This document shows, in pieces, positions 1 to 11,496 of a stretch of 64,000 bases of DNA (its first letter is position 1; the number at the start of each line of letters is the position of its first letter). The notes beneath the pieces were generated by a model. That model did not search any database, was not told the origin of the DNA, and saw only the letters and a list, made by a program, of their open reading frames with translations. Both the position numbers and the translations under genes were made by a program. The DNA comes from Jacaranda mimosifolia (lineage: Eukaryota > Streptophyta > Magnoliopsida > Lamiales > Bignoniaceae), in assembly GCA_018894105.1 (NCBI GenBank), contig CM032127.1:5117001-5181000 (forward strand), written 5' to 3'.

Positions 1-1060
1 TTGAAATGAGCCAAAGGTTTTGGGAGGAGAATAAACGTAGAGCTCGAGTTGCAGCAGTAGCTTCTGTTCAGCTAGCCCCAGTTTTAATAAATAGACCTCT
101 ATTTCAGGATAGAAGATTAGGACAATCATTAGCAGAAGGTAGTGCAAAGTCTTAGGATCTTGAGGAGCAAAGATATGGTAGACTCGGATAAAGTAGGTAG
201 TAAGACTACTTGAAGGCTAAACTACCCATCTAATGTTTATAGAAAAGAAGAAACATCAAGGAGAGAACTGATAATGTTGAACTAGGATGATCCCACCTAC
301 AAGCAAGCCAAACCCTTGCTTTCAAAGGAGTAAGTCAATGAGATCAGTGATCAAATTGAGCAATTGAGTGGGAAAATAGATGAACACAAGAGGAAAGAGG
401 CCACACCGCTCTAAAAAAAGAACTTACCCTTTTCCATTGAAATAGTAGCTAAATCAATAACTATGCATTTCAAGCTTAATGGCTTGCCAAAATACAATGG
501 AAGCAAGGGCACGCAAGAGCATGTGACAACTTTCGAAAATATCATGAACCTATATGGGCGGTCTAATGCCATGAATGCAAGGATCTTCATGACTACATTA
601 AGTGGGAGAGCTCAGGAATAGTTTACGGGGCTAGTCCCCAAGACAATAATGTCATAAGACTAGCTCATAAGAAAATTCTTGTATCAGTTTGCTAGTAGAA
701 ACAAAGCTAAGAGGTCATCGACATACTTGTTCACCATATGGCAAAGGGAGGATGAAACTTTGAGAGGGTCCGTGAATAGGTTTAACAATGAGATGCTTGA
801 GCTGCAATATCTACGCATTGATTTGATCACTAGCATACTCATCTACGGGCTTAAGAAAGAACCCCCAGCATCATTTGTTGCTAGAGAGCCCTCGAAAGAT
901 ATGGAAAAGTTAATGGAGATGTCTCAATGTTACATTCATGAGGAGGAGGTGAACATCATGAAAGACCATGAGGGGATGAAGAATGCTTCAAGACCTAAAA
1001 ATGATTAGGGATACATAAGGTCAAGCTCTGAAAGAGATCAAAACAAGTCTTCACTAAGAA
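1..1060 (+). pseudogene. Ty3/gypsy retrotransposon gag remnant
   Basis: A gag capsid-like frame is readable from ATG 463 to the stop at 1008, with weaker related coding upstream. It shows the plant gypsy gag pattern: FKLNGLPKYNGSKGTQEH, then FTIWQREDETLRGSVNRFNNE, then LRIDLITSILIYGLKK, ending in an acidic EEE segment. Gag would assemble the cytoplasmic virus-like particle around the element RNA. The frame is broken by TAG at 619-621, where family members usually have Trp (TGG), and by two more stops at about 655-663. No zinc knuckle, protease or reverse transcriptase follows, so this is a truncated, dead fragment. Family assignment rests on motif recognition. The clade is not resolved. Confidence 0.8.
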
Positions 1061-1339
1061 GGTATAATTGAAGAAATTCTATGCTTAAAATATGAAAATT
1101 GAATTTGTACTGCTCAGGCATCTAAGCTCTTATTTTGATTCCTTTGCTCCTGTTTAAAATTATAAGTAATAGAGGTAATTATTCCATACTCTTGATAAAG
1201 GCACTGGGATTTATTTACATCTTTCTTTCTTTTTTTCTTCTTATGGTAAGATAAATTTAGCTAAGCTACCAAAAATTAGTGAAATGAGCAAAAAATAAAA
1301 AAGGAACAAGTTCCTTCAGACATCAAACTCATATATCGT
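1061..1339. other. Non-coding spacer after gag remnant
   Basis: A+T-rich sequence with no reading frame or repeat that I recognise. It is probably untranslated retrotransposon sequence, because it lies between the gag remnant and the AGATCT-rich repeat block. Confidence 0.4.
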
Positions 1340-2490
1340 CTGAAAAAGACTCCACTAAGGATCTCAAAATGGAAAGGTTCAGAGTGATCTTAAAAGAGCT
1401 TAGAAGCAATCAATCGAAGGGCTAAAATGGATCTGAAAAAGATCTCAAATGATTTGAAAAAGGCATACGACCAAGAAGAGTCAACAAAAGATTTTAAGTG
1501 AGTTGGAATGATCTGAAATAGATCTAAAATGATCTTAAAAAGATCACAAATATCTGAGCAAGATCTCCATCGAATTGGATCTCACAAGATTTGCAAAAGG
1601 ATTCTAATAAGATTTGAGCAAGATCTCACCTAGAAGAGATCTGACCAAAATCTGCGCAAGATCTTATCAAAGAAAGATTTAAATAGATTTGAGCAAGATC
1701 TCGTCCAAAACAGATAATAAGATCTTATCATAGAAAGATTTCGGTAGCTCTGAGCAAGATCTTATCCAGAATAGATCTCGCCTAGATTTGTGCAAAATTT
1801 TATCCAAGCAAGATCTCATCGGAAAGAGATCTCATCAAGATCTGCACAAGATCTTATCCAAGAAAATCTCAAAGGATCTGAGCAAGATCTCATCCAAAAG
1901 TGATGTAATTAGGATTTGCACAAGATCTTATCCAAGAAAGATCTCATAAGATCTAAGCGAGAGCTCACCTAAAGGAGGTCCCACCAAGATCTGTGCAAGA
2001 TCTTCACATAAAGATCTTGCTAAACCTAAATAAAATCTTACCTAAGAGAGATCTCACAAAATTTTAACAAGATCTTATCCAGAAGAGATCTCATCAAAAT
2101 CTATGCAAGATCTTACCTAATAGAGATCTCACAAGATCTAAAGAGATCTCATCAAGATTTGTGGAAGATCTTATCTAAGAGATATCTGTGCAAGATCTTA
2201 TCTAAGAGAGATCTCACAAGATCTAAATAAAATCTCATCAAAGATCTGTGCAAAATCTTATCTAAGGGAGATCTCAAAAGATTTGAACAAGATCTTATCT
2301 AAAAGAGATCTCATCAAAATCTGAGCAAGATCTCATCCAAAAGTGATCCCATAGAGATTGTGCAAGATCTCATCTAAGAAAGATCCTGTAAAATCAAAGC
2401 AAGATCTTGACAAAACTTATGAAAGATCTCAACTAAGGATCTCTTTAGAACAAAACGAGGCCTAATTCTCGAAGGATCTCATAAGATCTA
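1340..2490. repeat. Degenerate AGATCT/GATCTC-rich minisatellite
   Basis: About 1.1 kb of imperfect tandem repeats. Two phrases alternate: GAGCAAGATCTCATCC and TGCACAAGATCTTATCC, separated by GAGATCTCATCAA-like linkers. Occurrences near 1616, 1652, 1691, 1751, 1788, 1843, 1879 and 1917 give spacings of about 36-39 bp, or 55-60 bp when one half-unit is added. This suggests a basic unit of about 18-19 bp and a dimer of about 37 bp. The array lies between gag and other gypsy-derived sequence, as tandem repeats in untranslated regions of large gypsy elements often do. It is non-coding. Confidence 0.75.
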
Positions 2491-2814
2491 CAGGTGATCT
2501 TGTTCAAGAGAGATTCCTTGGAACTTGAAGGGAATCTCATATCAAGACAAATCTCAGCTGTCACAGAGACCACCATTAATATAAGAAAGATACATAGAAC
2601 CAAAAAGACACCAGGAATTTTGATTGAATGGACCCATATGCAATCTTATCAACAACAAATGAGCCTACATACTTCATCAAATAGAATTTTGATTATGAAT
2701 ATGGATATTTGATTATAGAAGATTTCAAGCTAGGATTTCAAATATAGAACCAGAAGACTTAGCGCAAAAAATAAATAAATAAATAAAGAAAATTAAGAGG
2801 AGCCTCTATCATTG
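2491..2814. other. Non-coding stretch, nothing recognised
   Basis: A short open frame exists at 2494-2712, but its translation resembles nothing I know and begins inside the repeat block. I therefore leave this stretch uncalled. Confidence 0.3.
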
Positions 2815-3677
2815 GCAGTAGTTTTAATAGCCTCGTTATTATCACCAGTGGTGGCAGTGGCAGCGGCAAAGGCAGAGGCAGAAGACCCAGTTGGAATCTC
2901 ACCTTCTCCATATGCTTTCTAGGTGGTATCTTCAGCAACTTTAAGAGTCAGGAATGCGAACTTGTCTTCAGGCTCTTCTTCCTCAATTGAAGGACCAGTA
3001 GTAAGATAGTCTCTCAAATCAACATCCTTAAACGGATCAAGCTTCTTCAAGTCAAATCCTTCTAAGATCCTTCCCAGTTTAGTTAGTTGAGCCAATCACT
3101 TCAGGAAACCCATAAAGGCGTCCTCCATTGCCTTTTCCTCAACTAAACACTCAAAGGTATGGGACTTCTTGAACGCTCGAGCGCCTTCTAGTCGCGTCTT
3201 TTGAATCAGCTCTTAATGCTCAGAGAAACTCTTGAAAGCTTCTCGACCTTGAGTATACCCTTGCTCGTGGGAGGCATTCTTCTCAAATGCTAAGGACTTC
3301 TTCATCTTAGCTAGCTTTTTCTCAAGCTCTAATATTTTCTTGTCACAATCCTCAAGCTCCTGTTTATGGGAAATTAGCCCACTGTTGATGGACTCTTGGG
3401 TCGACTTCAGGTTGGCCTCGAGCTCCGCCTTAATCTCTTTGAGCTCCATGACCTCCCTGTCCTGGGTCATGAAGTTGATCCTCTAGTATGAGCATTGCAG
3501 AATGATCTGGTGAAGACAAGTGATCCCCTGTAGAAACAAAGAATTTAGCAACGCAGCACAAGAACCCAAGAACATAAATTGGGCATCCAGGCATGCCTGC
3601 ATCATAGCGTGAGCTTCGATCTCCTCTAGCTTTGTGAAGTTAATTGGAGCGAACATGGCTTGATCTTGAGTCATCAA
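2815..3677 (-). pseudogene. Coiled-coil, retroelement-associated reading frame (degenerate)
   Basis: One minus-strand frame can be followed from about 3677 to 2815, interrupted only by isolated stops near 3480, 3211, 3098 and 2922. The middle is a long charged heptad-rich coiled coil (ELEDCDKKILELEKKLAKMKK). It is followed by a GYTQGREAF / LEGARAFKKS / GFDLKKLDPFKDVDL pattern that I associate with unnamed repeat-derived proteins in asterid plant genomes. It runs opposite to the gag remnant, so it is either a nested element or an antisense reading frame of the same element. The function is unknown and the boundaries are approximate. Confidence 0.45.
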
Positions 3678-3959
3678 GTACCCCTTGTAGAGTTCAAAGT
3701 CTTCCTAGGGTGAGACTTGAGAATCGAGCTTTGGTTTGTAATTTTCCAATTAGGGATCAGAGTTAACGAGATAAGTCCTTGGGAAATTGTGTATTGATGG
3801 TCTTGTAGCTCTTACGTGCTTCTGCCAGAATGGCCTCATGCTGGACGTGGTTCTCGATCTCACGGGAAGAACAAAGGTTTGTTTGAGGCTCCATGTAGGC
3901 TCTTTTCTCTTAGTGACTCTCGCTGGAGCCCTTATCCTTGGAAATTTTCTCGGATAGAC

Positions 3960-4833
3960 TATGTTCGAAATACTAGCAGTTAAATACGATGATCAATACT
4001 GATGAATGGATTTACTGTTACTACTACTGTTACTATTAGTTGGATCTAACTTGGCCTGTGTGTGTGAGGGACTTCACTGGGTGGCAGCGAGCTTACCGAT
4101 TGAACCCCAAGCCCCCATGGCCTAATCTCCCTAGTGCACAACAGAAGCCGTTTATGGCTTAGGTGAGTCATAGGATTTCCTGGTGACCTAGGCTCACACA
4201 CTATTTGGGTAAAGGTTGTGCCTTGCCTGGAGCGATAAGGGACTGTTATGGTGGGAGTATAAAGTTGACTGGCTGCAATAAACATGGGTTTGATTATCGC
4301 ATTCAATTGTTGGCCAATAAAAATGTTTACTATTGTATTCTCGTCTTATTACTGATTATCACCTAACTGCTTTCCACTTATATTTTCTTTCTCTCAAATA
4401 TTTTTAACTGAACATCATTTTTGTCATTTATGTTCACGAACTCACATTGCACACATTTGACATTCACTGAGTCCTTTACTCACACGCCATTTTCTTTATC
4501 TCCTTCTGGCAGACTTAGACCCTAGCCCTGATGAGGATATTGAACCCATTTTTTATGAGAATCAGAGTGAAAGACTTCTGATGAGGAATTAGTTGTACTT
4601 TAGTTTTGTTGTCATGATAAGAATTTAGTTTTTGCATTTTGTTTTCCCTTATTTGTTTAATGAACTCCTAGTTAAAGATTGAGGATTGGTCATTTCGATT
4701 TTTTTTTCCAGATTTATTTGGATTGTTAGGAATGCTTAGAGGTGATTAATGGTTATGATTTTGATACTCATTTATTTGGGATTGAGTTTCACTTTTTGAG
4801 ACTAGATTGTATGCTTCGATTTGGGGCGTGACA
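3960..4833 (+). mobile_element. 3' part of a gypsy-type LTR
   Basis: The segment ends in GGGGCGTGACA at 4823-4833. This is the canonical right-end form of plant gypsy LTRs in this window (compare TGTAACACCCC at 61663 and GGGGTGTTACA at 30970-30980). It contains a CTTCTGGCAGACTTAGACCC segment typical of the U5 side of such LTRs. The left end is not visible, so the start is approximate. No target duplication can be tested. Confidence 0.45.
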
Positions 4834-5562
4834 CACCTAAATTTTTGTATGAATTTCTTTGTTGTCAGCATAAGGATATGACTAAATCTATCCCTTTTTT
4901 ATTTGACCATAAAGTAATAAATTAGCTTCTTTTGATAATTTTAGAAAAATATCCTTAATATATAATTACCAGGTCATCTATAGGATCAAAATTAACATAG
5001 AACAAAAAATTTAAAGAACAATTTTGTTTCACCAATTTCACTGACATTGTTGCACTCCAAATACATATTATCCTCTTATTGCCTACTACAGAATCAACTA
5101 ATAAATCAAACTTCTAATCCTTGTAAATAGCATTGAAGGATCTTAAGAAACAAAAGTCCCAAAAAAAAATAAATAAATAAAATCATATGAAACACAAGTC
5201 AAGTTAATTTCACTATTTCACTACTTTTCTAGTGTTTACACTTAGTAAAACAACATAAAATATACAGCCAATGAGGTATCAGTAAAGGAGTAAAGGGTAG
5301 AAGAAGAATAAGTAATAAAGTCATAAACATGATAAACTTTTATAACTAAAAAATAATAAAACAATAGTGGGAGTCAAACTTTAGACTTGGATTTATCAAT
5401 TCATACAAATTAAGTAATTAAATATATATTCTGTTGGATTAATATAAATCACACGTTCATTTATTTTCTACCGAAGGTCGAAAAAGAAATTTTGACAATC
5501 AACATAGATTTTCCATAAGTGTATTAATATTTTAAAATTACATCTATTGTTAAAGAGTAACC
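4834..5562. other. A+T-rich intergenic sequence
   Basis: No coding similarity or element boundary is recognised between the LTR end and the hAT MITE. The sequence 5555-5562 (GAGTAACC) is the left target duplication of that MITE. Confidence 0.4.
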
Positions 5563-5916
5563 TAGGGATGGCAATGGGTCCAGGTAAACCGGAGACCCGC
5601 CCCGTATAGTAATTATATTATATATATATAAGTATAAGTATTCAGTAGGCTATAATACTATATTAGAAAATTAGGGCTTTTTTTTTTTTTTCTTTTACTT
5701 GTTTCAATTTTATTCTCTCAAACCCGCTACCCACCACAGCAAAATATGTACATTCAAGTGATGATGAAAAAGAGAGAGTAAAAAAATACAAAACATACCC
5801 AAAAAAAAAAAAGGGATTAGACAAGTCCAACCCACCGGGTTCGGGGCCAAAGTGAAGGCGGGACGAGTCCCAGGTCTTGCCAAACCTGCCCCAAACCCGC
5901 ACTGTTGCCATCCCTA
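5563..5916. mobile_element. hAT-type MITE, 354 bp, with perfect 8-bp target duplication
   Basis: The terminal inverted repeats are TAGGGATGGCAATGGGT on the left and ACTGTTGCCATCCCTA on the right. The element is bordered by GAGTAACC at 5555-5562 and again at 5917-5924, the 8-bp duplication expected for hAT insertions. The interior is GC-richer than its surroundings and includes poly-T and poly-A runs. It encodes no transposase, so it must have been moved by an enzyme supplied from elsewhere. The small open frame across it is not a gene. Confidence 0.9.
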
Positions 5917-5924
5917 GAGTAACC

Positions 5925-6785
5925 AATCTTTCCCTTATCTATTAGTGAAACAGTCATCGCAAATGATAACATTATTTAAACATTAACAATTTTGAACAAG
6001 CAAGAAAAGTCTTACTTGAATGCATAATAATTTTTATGCTTTCGAACTAAGACCAAACATGTTAAATGTTTCATAAGTGGGTTATAGTGATATTAACACT
6101 TTGTGTACTTCACTTTTCAAAAATTTAAAAGGACGTGGACGTATGAGCTACCACATGCTTATTGCTACATTATTTGACCGATTAATTTTATGTCTGGATT
6201 ACAAAAAACAGCAAGGAAAAAGAGAAAAAAAATACAAATGTGTAAACATTAAAATATAGAGTTACATAATTAGTTTAAAGCGTGTATATTTTTTTCCCCA
6301 TATTTTTGCATGTTAAATTTTAAAGTACAAACATAAGGTATGTTTCTTTAAGTTAATATGTCATTAAATTCCAAGTCATTACGTATGGTTAATCTTTGCG
6401 GCGAGCTTGATTTGTGAGACAAAGCGAGATAAAGTCATTTAATATTTTTACATATAATATCTGATATAAAAAATTCGGTGATGCATGGACGTTATGAAAT
6501 TAAGATTGAGTCCGTCGTATTCATGCAATTAGGTTCTTATCAAATTCCATACTATAAGGTTGGATTAACATGAAAATTCTGTATTTTAATATCATAAATC
6601 AAACAAGAATAAAAGATTAAGATGATAGCAAATTCCACCCATAATTTCTAACATCAGATTGATAAAGAGGTTATGTAATCTTCAATTAATTTGTACAGAA
6701 TATAATTATATGGGCTTACTAATATGGCATATAAAATGCGGTCTTCAAACACTCTTGCCAACCTGAATTACTATCACATCAATAT
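5925..6785. other. A+T-rich intergenic sequence
   Basis: No gene or repeat is recognised. A 60-codon open frame at 6077-6259 has no recognisable similarity and ends in low-complexity lysine-rich sequence. Confidence 0.35.
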
Positions 6786-6957
6786 ATAGGGGTGTAAACG
6801 GATATTAAAGGGATTAGATACACTGTTTTCATATTCGTATCCATTTAAATTTTTTAATATTCGGATATTGATATGAATTTGACGGATATTTAAAAATGAT
6901 ATCCAAATTAGTATTCGTCGGGTATCGATCGAATTCGGATATATCCATATTCGATTA
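6786..6957. mobile_element. Truncated MITE of the GGGGTGTAAACGGATA type
   Basis: It begins GGGGTGTAAACGGATATTAA, a terminal sequence common in plant hAT-like MITEs. The inside is made of repeated ATTCGGATATT and GATATCC motifs. The matching right terminus (TTTACACCCC) is absent. The element appears cut where the pararetrovirus-like sequence begins. Confidence 0.5.
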
Positions 6958-7410
6958 TAATTATTCTATAATTTTAGTAAATCCAATATTACTACTAGAA
7001 GAGCAATAAAATGGGGAAAAAATGTTTTTCCTCAAAATTGGATAATGGAACAAGTTGCGAATCCACAACGTATAACAAACTCAAATGTTACTAATATAAT
7101 ACAGTCTACTAATGGTACTGTTCAAATACAGTTTGAAGAGAATAAAAGAATAATAGAATCTTCTTCTAGATCCAAAATAACTAGATCTAATTCTAATACA
7201 TCTTTTTATTCTCATATTTCGCCTTTTGATGATATTGATTTTCCGTCAAGAGCCTCTACTTCACAAATTAGAGAAATGTCTTCTAATGAATCTGAGATTC
7301 AACACAATAAAGTTACTGAATTAAGAATTCCTAAAAATAATATTGTTAAAGGAATTTATAATAATCAAGCACTGAAAATAACCGAATCTGAAATGAATTT
7401 TTCTATTTAA
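6958..7410 (+). pseudogene. Endogenous pararetrovirus: C-terminal end of movement protein
   Basis: The frame is open upstream of the first ATG (7045) back to about 6958. It reads RRAIKWGKNVFPQNW before MEQVANPQRITN and NGTVQIQFEE. This WGK...P.NW...P..I.N...NGTV.I.F arrangement is what I expect at the C-terminal end of Caulimoviridae (florendovirus-like) movement proteins of the 30K type, which open plasmodesmata to the viral particle. Most of the movement-protein core is missing. The remainder is Ser/Asn-rich. The frame ends at TAA 7408-7410, sharing its last base with the ATG of the next frame. It is an integrated fossil and not an active virus. A gypsy-like origin is a less likely alternative. 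Confidence 0.6.
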
Positions 7411-8861
7411 TGGATTATAGTTTAAAAATTGATTTTAGTCCTAGATCTCCAGCCAGAAAACTCATTCAAAAGAAATTTAATTTACCCAAATGGGAGCCAT
7501 TTAGAAAATGGTTTTTTGACAATTTTAATGGAGAAGATAAGTTAAAATTCCAAAATGAATTTTATTATTTTGCCTCAAAAGAAAATAGAATAACTCCATT
7601 TGTACCTTGGTTTATAAATAATTATGTTGAAAATTATATTTCTGCTTTAGAAAGAAATTATAAATTGAGTAGTGGACAAGTTTTAAAAGCAATATATCCA
7701 CTTCAACAACCTTTTCAAATTCATAAGAATGGAGAAATAATATATTTTTTTGCATTTCAAAAACTTTTTGAAAATGAAACTCTCCAAATTACTGCTGCTA
7801 CTATTAATAATTTAGTAAAACAACAAAATTACACTAATATGTATCTAAATGTTATAGGAGAACAAATTTCATCTCTTCATAATAGAGTTGAAAGTTTATA
7901 TTCTCTTGTTAATCAAGTTAAAAATTTAATTAATGTTGCTAGTCTTAATAAAGGACAACCCCAACCTCCAGAGGTTATTGCTACTCCTAATATTCAGCCT
8001 CATCCTGAAATTCATAATTTCAAATTAAAATATGTTAATGAATTAGAAAAAATCCTTGATAATAAATTTAGAGGATTAAAATTAAATATTCTTAATAAAG
8101 AGTTTGAAGAGGGTATGAATAATACTAATAGTTATAAAAATTATATTAAAGATGAGATTAATAAAATTGAAAAATATGTTGATAGGCCTACTATGAGGAT
8201 GTATTACTATCCTAGACCTACTCCACAAGATGTTCTTCATGAGGAACAAGAATATATTGTTAATAATAGTTATAATGGTAAAAATATTTATGAATGGAAT
8301 TTAGATGGTTATACTGAAAGATAGACTTATGATTTAGTTCATAGGATGCTTATGTACAACACTATTTCTAAAAACAATGGTAATAGTGATAAAGCTGTTG
8401 CTAATATGATTGTTGCAGGTTTTATTGGCCAATTAAAAGGCTGGTGGGATAATTATTTAAATGCTTCTGAAAGAGCTGAAATTCTTAATACTATTAAGAC
8501 TGAATCAGGACATAATATTGAAAATGTTGTTTATACATTTGTTGTTAATATAATAGAACATTTTACTTGTAGATGGTCTGATAATTCTGAAAATATCATA
8601 ACCCTTCTTAATGGTTTGAAATGTCCTACACTAACTTCATTTAGGTGGTATAAGAATACATTTTTATCTATAGTCATGGAACTCCCTGAGTCTAATAGTA
8701 CTCATTGGAAATCATAATTTATTGATGGGTTACCTTCTTTGTTTGCTGAAAGAGTAAGAAAGAATCTTAGAAAAGGAGGTACTCAAATTGAATATGAAAA
8801 TTATACTTATGGTAAACTTATAGGAACTTGTGTTCAAGAAGGTTTATCCTTATGTAACTAA
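7410..8861 (+). pseudogene. Endogenous pararetrovirus: coat-protein-like region of the polyprotein
   Basis: A single frame runs from ATG 7410 to the TAA at 8859-8861, with only two internal nonsense codons (TAG 8322-8324 and TAA 8715-8717) and no frameshift. The N-terminal part has KWEPFRKWFFDNF and a coiled-coil stretch (EQISSLHNRVESLYSLVNQV). The later part has EWNLDGYTER, the GFIGQLKGWWDNYL block and FIDGLPSLFAERVRK. These motifs are typical of the coat-protein/gag-like domain of plant pararetrovirus-derived sequences. The zinc knuckle, protease, reverse transcriptase and RNase H that should follow are absent, so the copy is truncated at the 3' side. Few lesions suggest a fairly recent integration, but this is inference. 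Confidence 0.65.
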
Positions 8862-8984
8862 GATTCGACAGTTAGAGATCTTGAGTAAAATACCACCTAC
8901 ATGGCTAGTTCTACCTACACTGCTGCCTATCATGGCTGGCCCTTAGATCCTTGAACTCCCTACACTTTCTCGGTCTTGTTCCCT

Positions 8985-8989
8985 GAATG

Positions 8990-9042
<53 letters not shown>
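8985..9042. repeat. (TAA)n microsatellite, target of MULE insertion
   Basis: A continuous TAA/AAT trinucleotide run. Its last nine bases (9034-9042, TAATAATAA) form the left target duplication of the element beginning at 9043. Confidence 0.9.
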
Positions 9043-11065
9043 GGGTAAATGTCGCTAATAGTTCCTGATGTTTTGATTTACTATCACTTTAGTCCTCAAT
9101 CTTTAAAATTTCATCTTTTAGTCCCTAATACTAATATATCGTTTCACTTTAGTCCCCAAAATAATTTTTCAGCAGTTTTTGGCTAGAAAATTGACCAAGT
9201 TTGACATTTTTAAGGGCAAAATTGTCAATTCATAGTTTTATGTTCCACTTTAGTCCCTATATAAAGTTTTATGTTCCACTTTAATTCCTATATAAGGTTT
9301 TATATTCCAATTTTGTCCCTATGTTACTTTTTTTCCTTTTTTTTTTTTATAAATTTATGTCCATGTGTATATATATATTTTTGTATAATATATGTGTATA
9401 TATAATTGATACTAATATTAGTGACATATATATTATGATAAATATTTAATAATATATTATTGATATATTAATATCATTTGTGATACTATTGTAATTAATA
9501 ATATTAGTAATATTATTATTGATATGGGATAGCCCAATAGGCCTAGCCCAATAACATTCAACTAGGACAGAGCTGGTCTGATGCTCCCTAAGCAGCTCGA
9601 CTGCCCTTAAACCCAACACGTTTTAGACCAAGCAGACATTCGACTGCCACTCGATCTCTGGATCCCTATATGTCGTGGTGGATATTAGCATGATTAACCA
9701 GGCTATAGCCGATAGCCTCTATTAGGTGGCCTCAATCCTTCAACCAGAATGATGTAGCTTCGACTAGAATGAGCCTGGTGACCAAGATCCTAGTAGATAT
9801 TTCTGTTGGAGTGCTCGTCTTGACCAGAGAGGTCAAGGAGTGACGAAAGCCCTTTAGCCGCATTAATAGCGCATGCCACCAACAGTACCACCTTTTGCAA
9901 CCGTGTCAGGCTAGGGAGCGCCTCTAGTGTACCACCTTCTTCTAGGTAGCTGCCTTCTAAAACAGTACACAAGCTAGATAAGATTGGAAAGTCCTCAAGT
10001 AAGGACAATGGCCCTTCTTACACAATAGGGGCATCAAAGACATATCAATCACCATGAGAAGGCTAGAAATACCCCATTCTAGCCCTCAACAAGGTATGCA
10101 CATTTATTGCCTTAAGCTTTTACTCCACTGCTCCATTACTTGGTTGACTTACTGACTTGAGCACCGAAGTGCATTAGCCGAGGGCACCTCGGCTAGCCTG
10201 CCGTTTATTGTTGATTGCAGGACTCAACACCAAGTATATCCCAAATATATCTTTTGACCTACCATCTGGTCAGTTTCATTGAACTTCAGCCTATTACACA
10301 CTTGAACTAAATCCACCCTTATCAATTATTAATATATTATTAACAATATTATTAATAATAATCCTAATAATATTAGATAACTATATTATCATAATAATAC
10401 TATTACTATCATTGATAATATTAATCTTATAATTCTTATGATTAATTATATATATTAATAATAAAAAATTAATTTAATATTTATTAGTATCATGTATTAT
10501 TATTAATACTACATATTATGAATATAATTAAAATTATTATAATATAATCTTTATTATTAGTAATATATCACTAATCATACAATTTTAATTACAATAGTAT
10601 CACAAATGATATTAATATATCAATAATATATTATTAAATATTAATAATAATATATGAGCATGTGACTAATATTAGTATAAGTTATATATAAACATATATT
10701 ATGCACAAATATATATACACACATGGACATAAATTTATAAAAAGAAAAAAAGAAAAAAGAAAAAAGAAAAAAGAGAAAAAGTAACATAGGGACTAAATTG
10801 GAATATAAAACGTTATATAGGGATTAAAGTAGAACATAAAACTTTATATAGGGAGTAAAGTGGAACATAAAACTATGAATTGACAATTTTTCCCTTAAAA
10901 ATGTCAAACTTGGTCAATTTTCCAGCCAAAAACTGCCGGAAAATGATTTTGGGGACTAAAGTGAAACGATATATTAACGTTAGGGACTAAAAGATGAAAT
11001 TTTAAAGATTGTGGACTAAAGTGATACTAAATCGAAACATCAGAGACTATTGGCAACATTTACCC
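9043..11065. mobile_element. Non-autonomous MULE-type element 1 with long inverted arms
   Basis: It starts GGGTAAATGTCGCTAATAGT and ends ACTATTGGCAACATTTACCC, with inverted similarity continuing for several hundred bases on both sides (for example CCACTTTAGTCCCTATATA and its complement). It is flanked by TAATAATAA at 9034-9042 and 11066-11074, a 9-bp duplication as expected for Mutator-like elements, although the site is a microsatellite and so less discriminating. The arms are highly A+T-rich and there is no transposase. A solo LTR sits in the middle. Total 2,023 bp, about 1.2 kb of it the element proper. Confidence 0.85.
9520..10324. mobile_element. Solo LTR, 805 bp, TSD ATTAT
   Basis: It begins TGATATGGGATAGCCC and ends CCACCCTTATCA, giving TGAT/ATCA termini, and is flanked by ATTAT at 9515-9519 and 10325-10329. 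Inside are a TATA-like AGAAATACCCCATT region and a CTCAACAAGG-type downstream segment, as in an LTR promoter region. No internal retrotransposon sequence remains, so it most likely arose by LTR-LTR recombination. It is paralogous to the solo LTR at 12096-12939. Open frames inside it are not genes. Confidence 0.85.
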
Positions 11066-11086
11066 TAATAATAATAATAATAATAA

Positions 11087-11117
<31 letters not shown>

Positions 11118-11124
11118 AAGAAGA
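11066..11124. repeat. Compound (TAA)n(GAA)n microsatellite
   Basis: TAA repeats pass directly into AGA/GAA repeats up to about 11124. The first nine bases are the right target duplication of the element ending at 11065. A polyarginine open frame across the run is an artefact. Confidence 0.9.
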
Positions 11125-11194
11125 ATCCCCACCCTTTCCCTCCAGCACTTCATATATTTCTCATTTCTTTTCTTTTTTCTTCATTCTTTTTTTT

Positions 11195-11496
11195 TTTCCT
11201 TTTTATTCTCATTTCTCTCTTCTTTCATTATTTCATATATTTCTCATTTTATACATATATGTATAAATTTATCATTGTTTCTCATTTCTCATTATTTCTT
11301 ATATTCTCATTTTATACATATATATAAATATATATAAATTCATCTATAAAATTTTAAATAATTTTTATTTTTATCTTTTTTTCTTTCTAATTATTCATAC
11401 ATGTATATCTTATTTTTTTCTATTTATACTTATTCACATATATATAATGTACATATATATAAATTTATCAATAAAATTTAAATTACTTTTATTTTA
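11195..11496. repeat. A+T-rich repeat, left half (paralogue of 16940-17220)
   Basis: It contains phrases such as TTTCATATATTTCTCATTTT, ATTATTCATACATGTATA and CAATAAAATTT, which recur in the same order at 16940-17220. The repeat is interrupted at 11497 by MULE-type element 2 and resumes at 13443. Positions 11488-11496 (TTTATTTTA) are the left target duplication. Confidence 0.8.

Noticed and set aside
1340..2490. CRISPR-like regular repeats
   Set aside because: Plant context, degenerate units without unique spacers, and no cas genes.
2494..2712. 72-codon frame after the minisatellite
   Set aside because: No similarity or start context, and it overlaps the repeat block.
11050..11337. 95-codon frame with polyisoleucine and polyarginine
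   Set aside because: Translation of TAA/GAA microsatellites and T-rich DNA.
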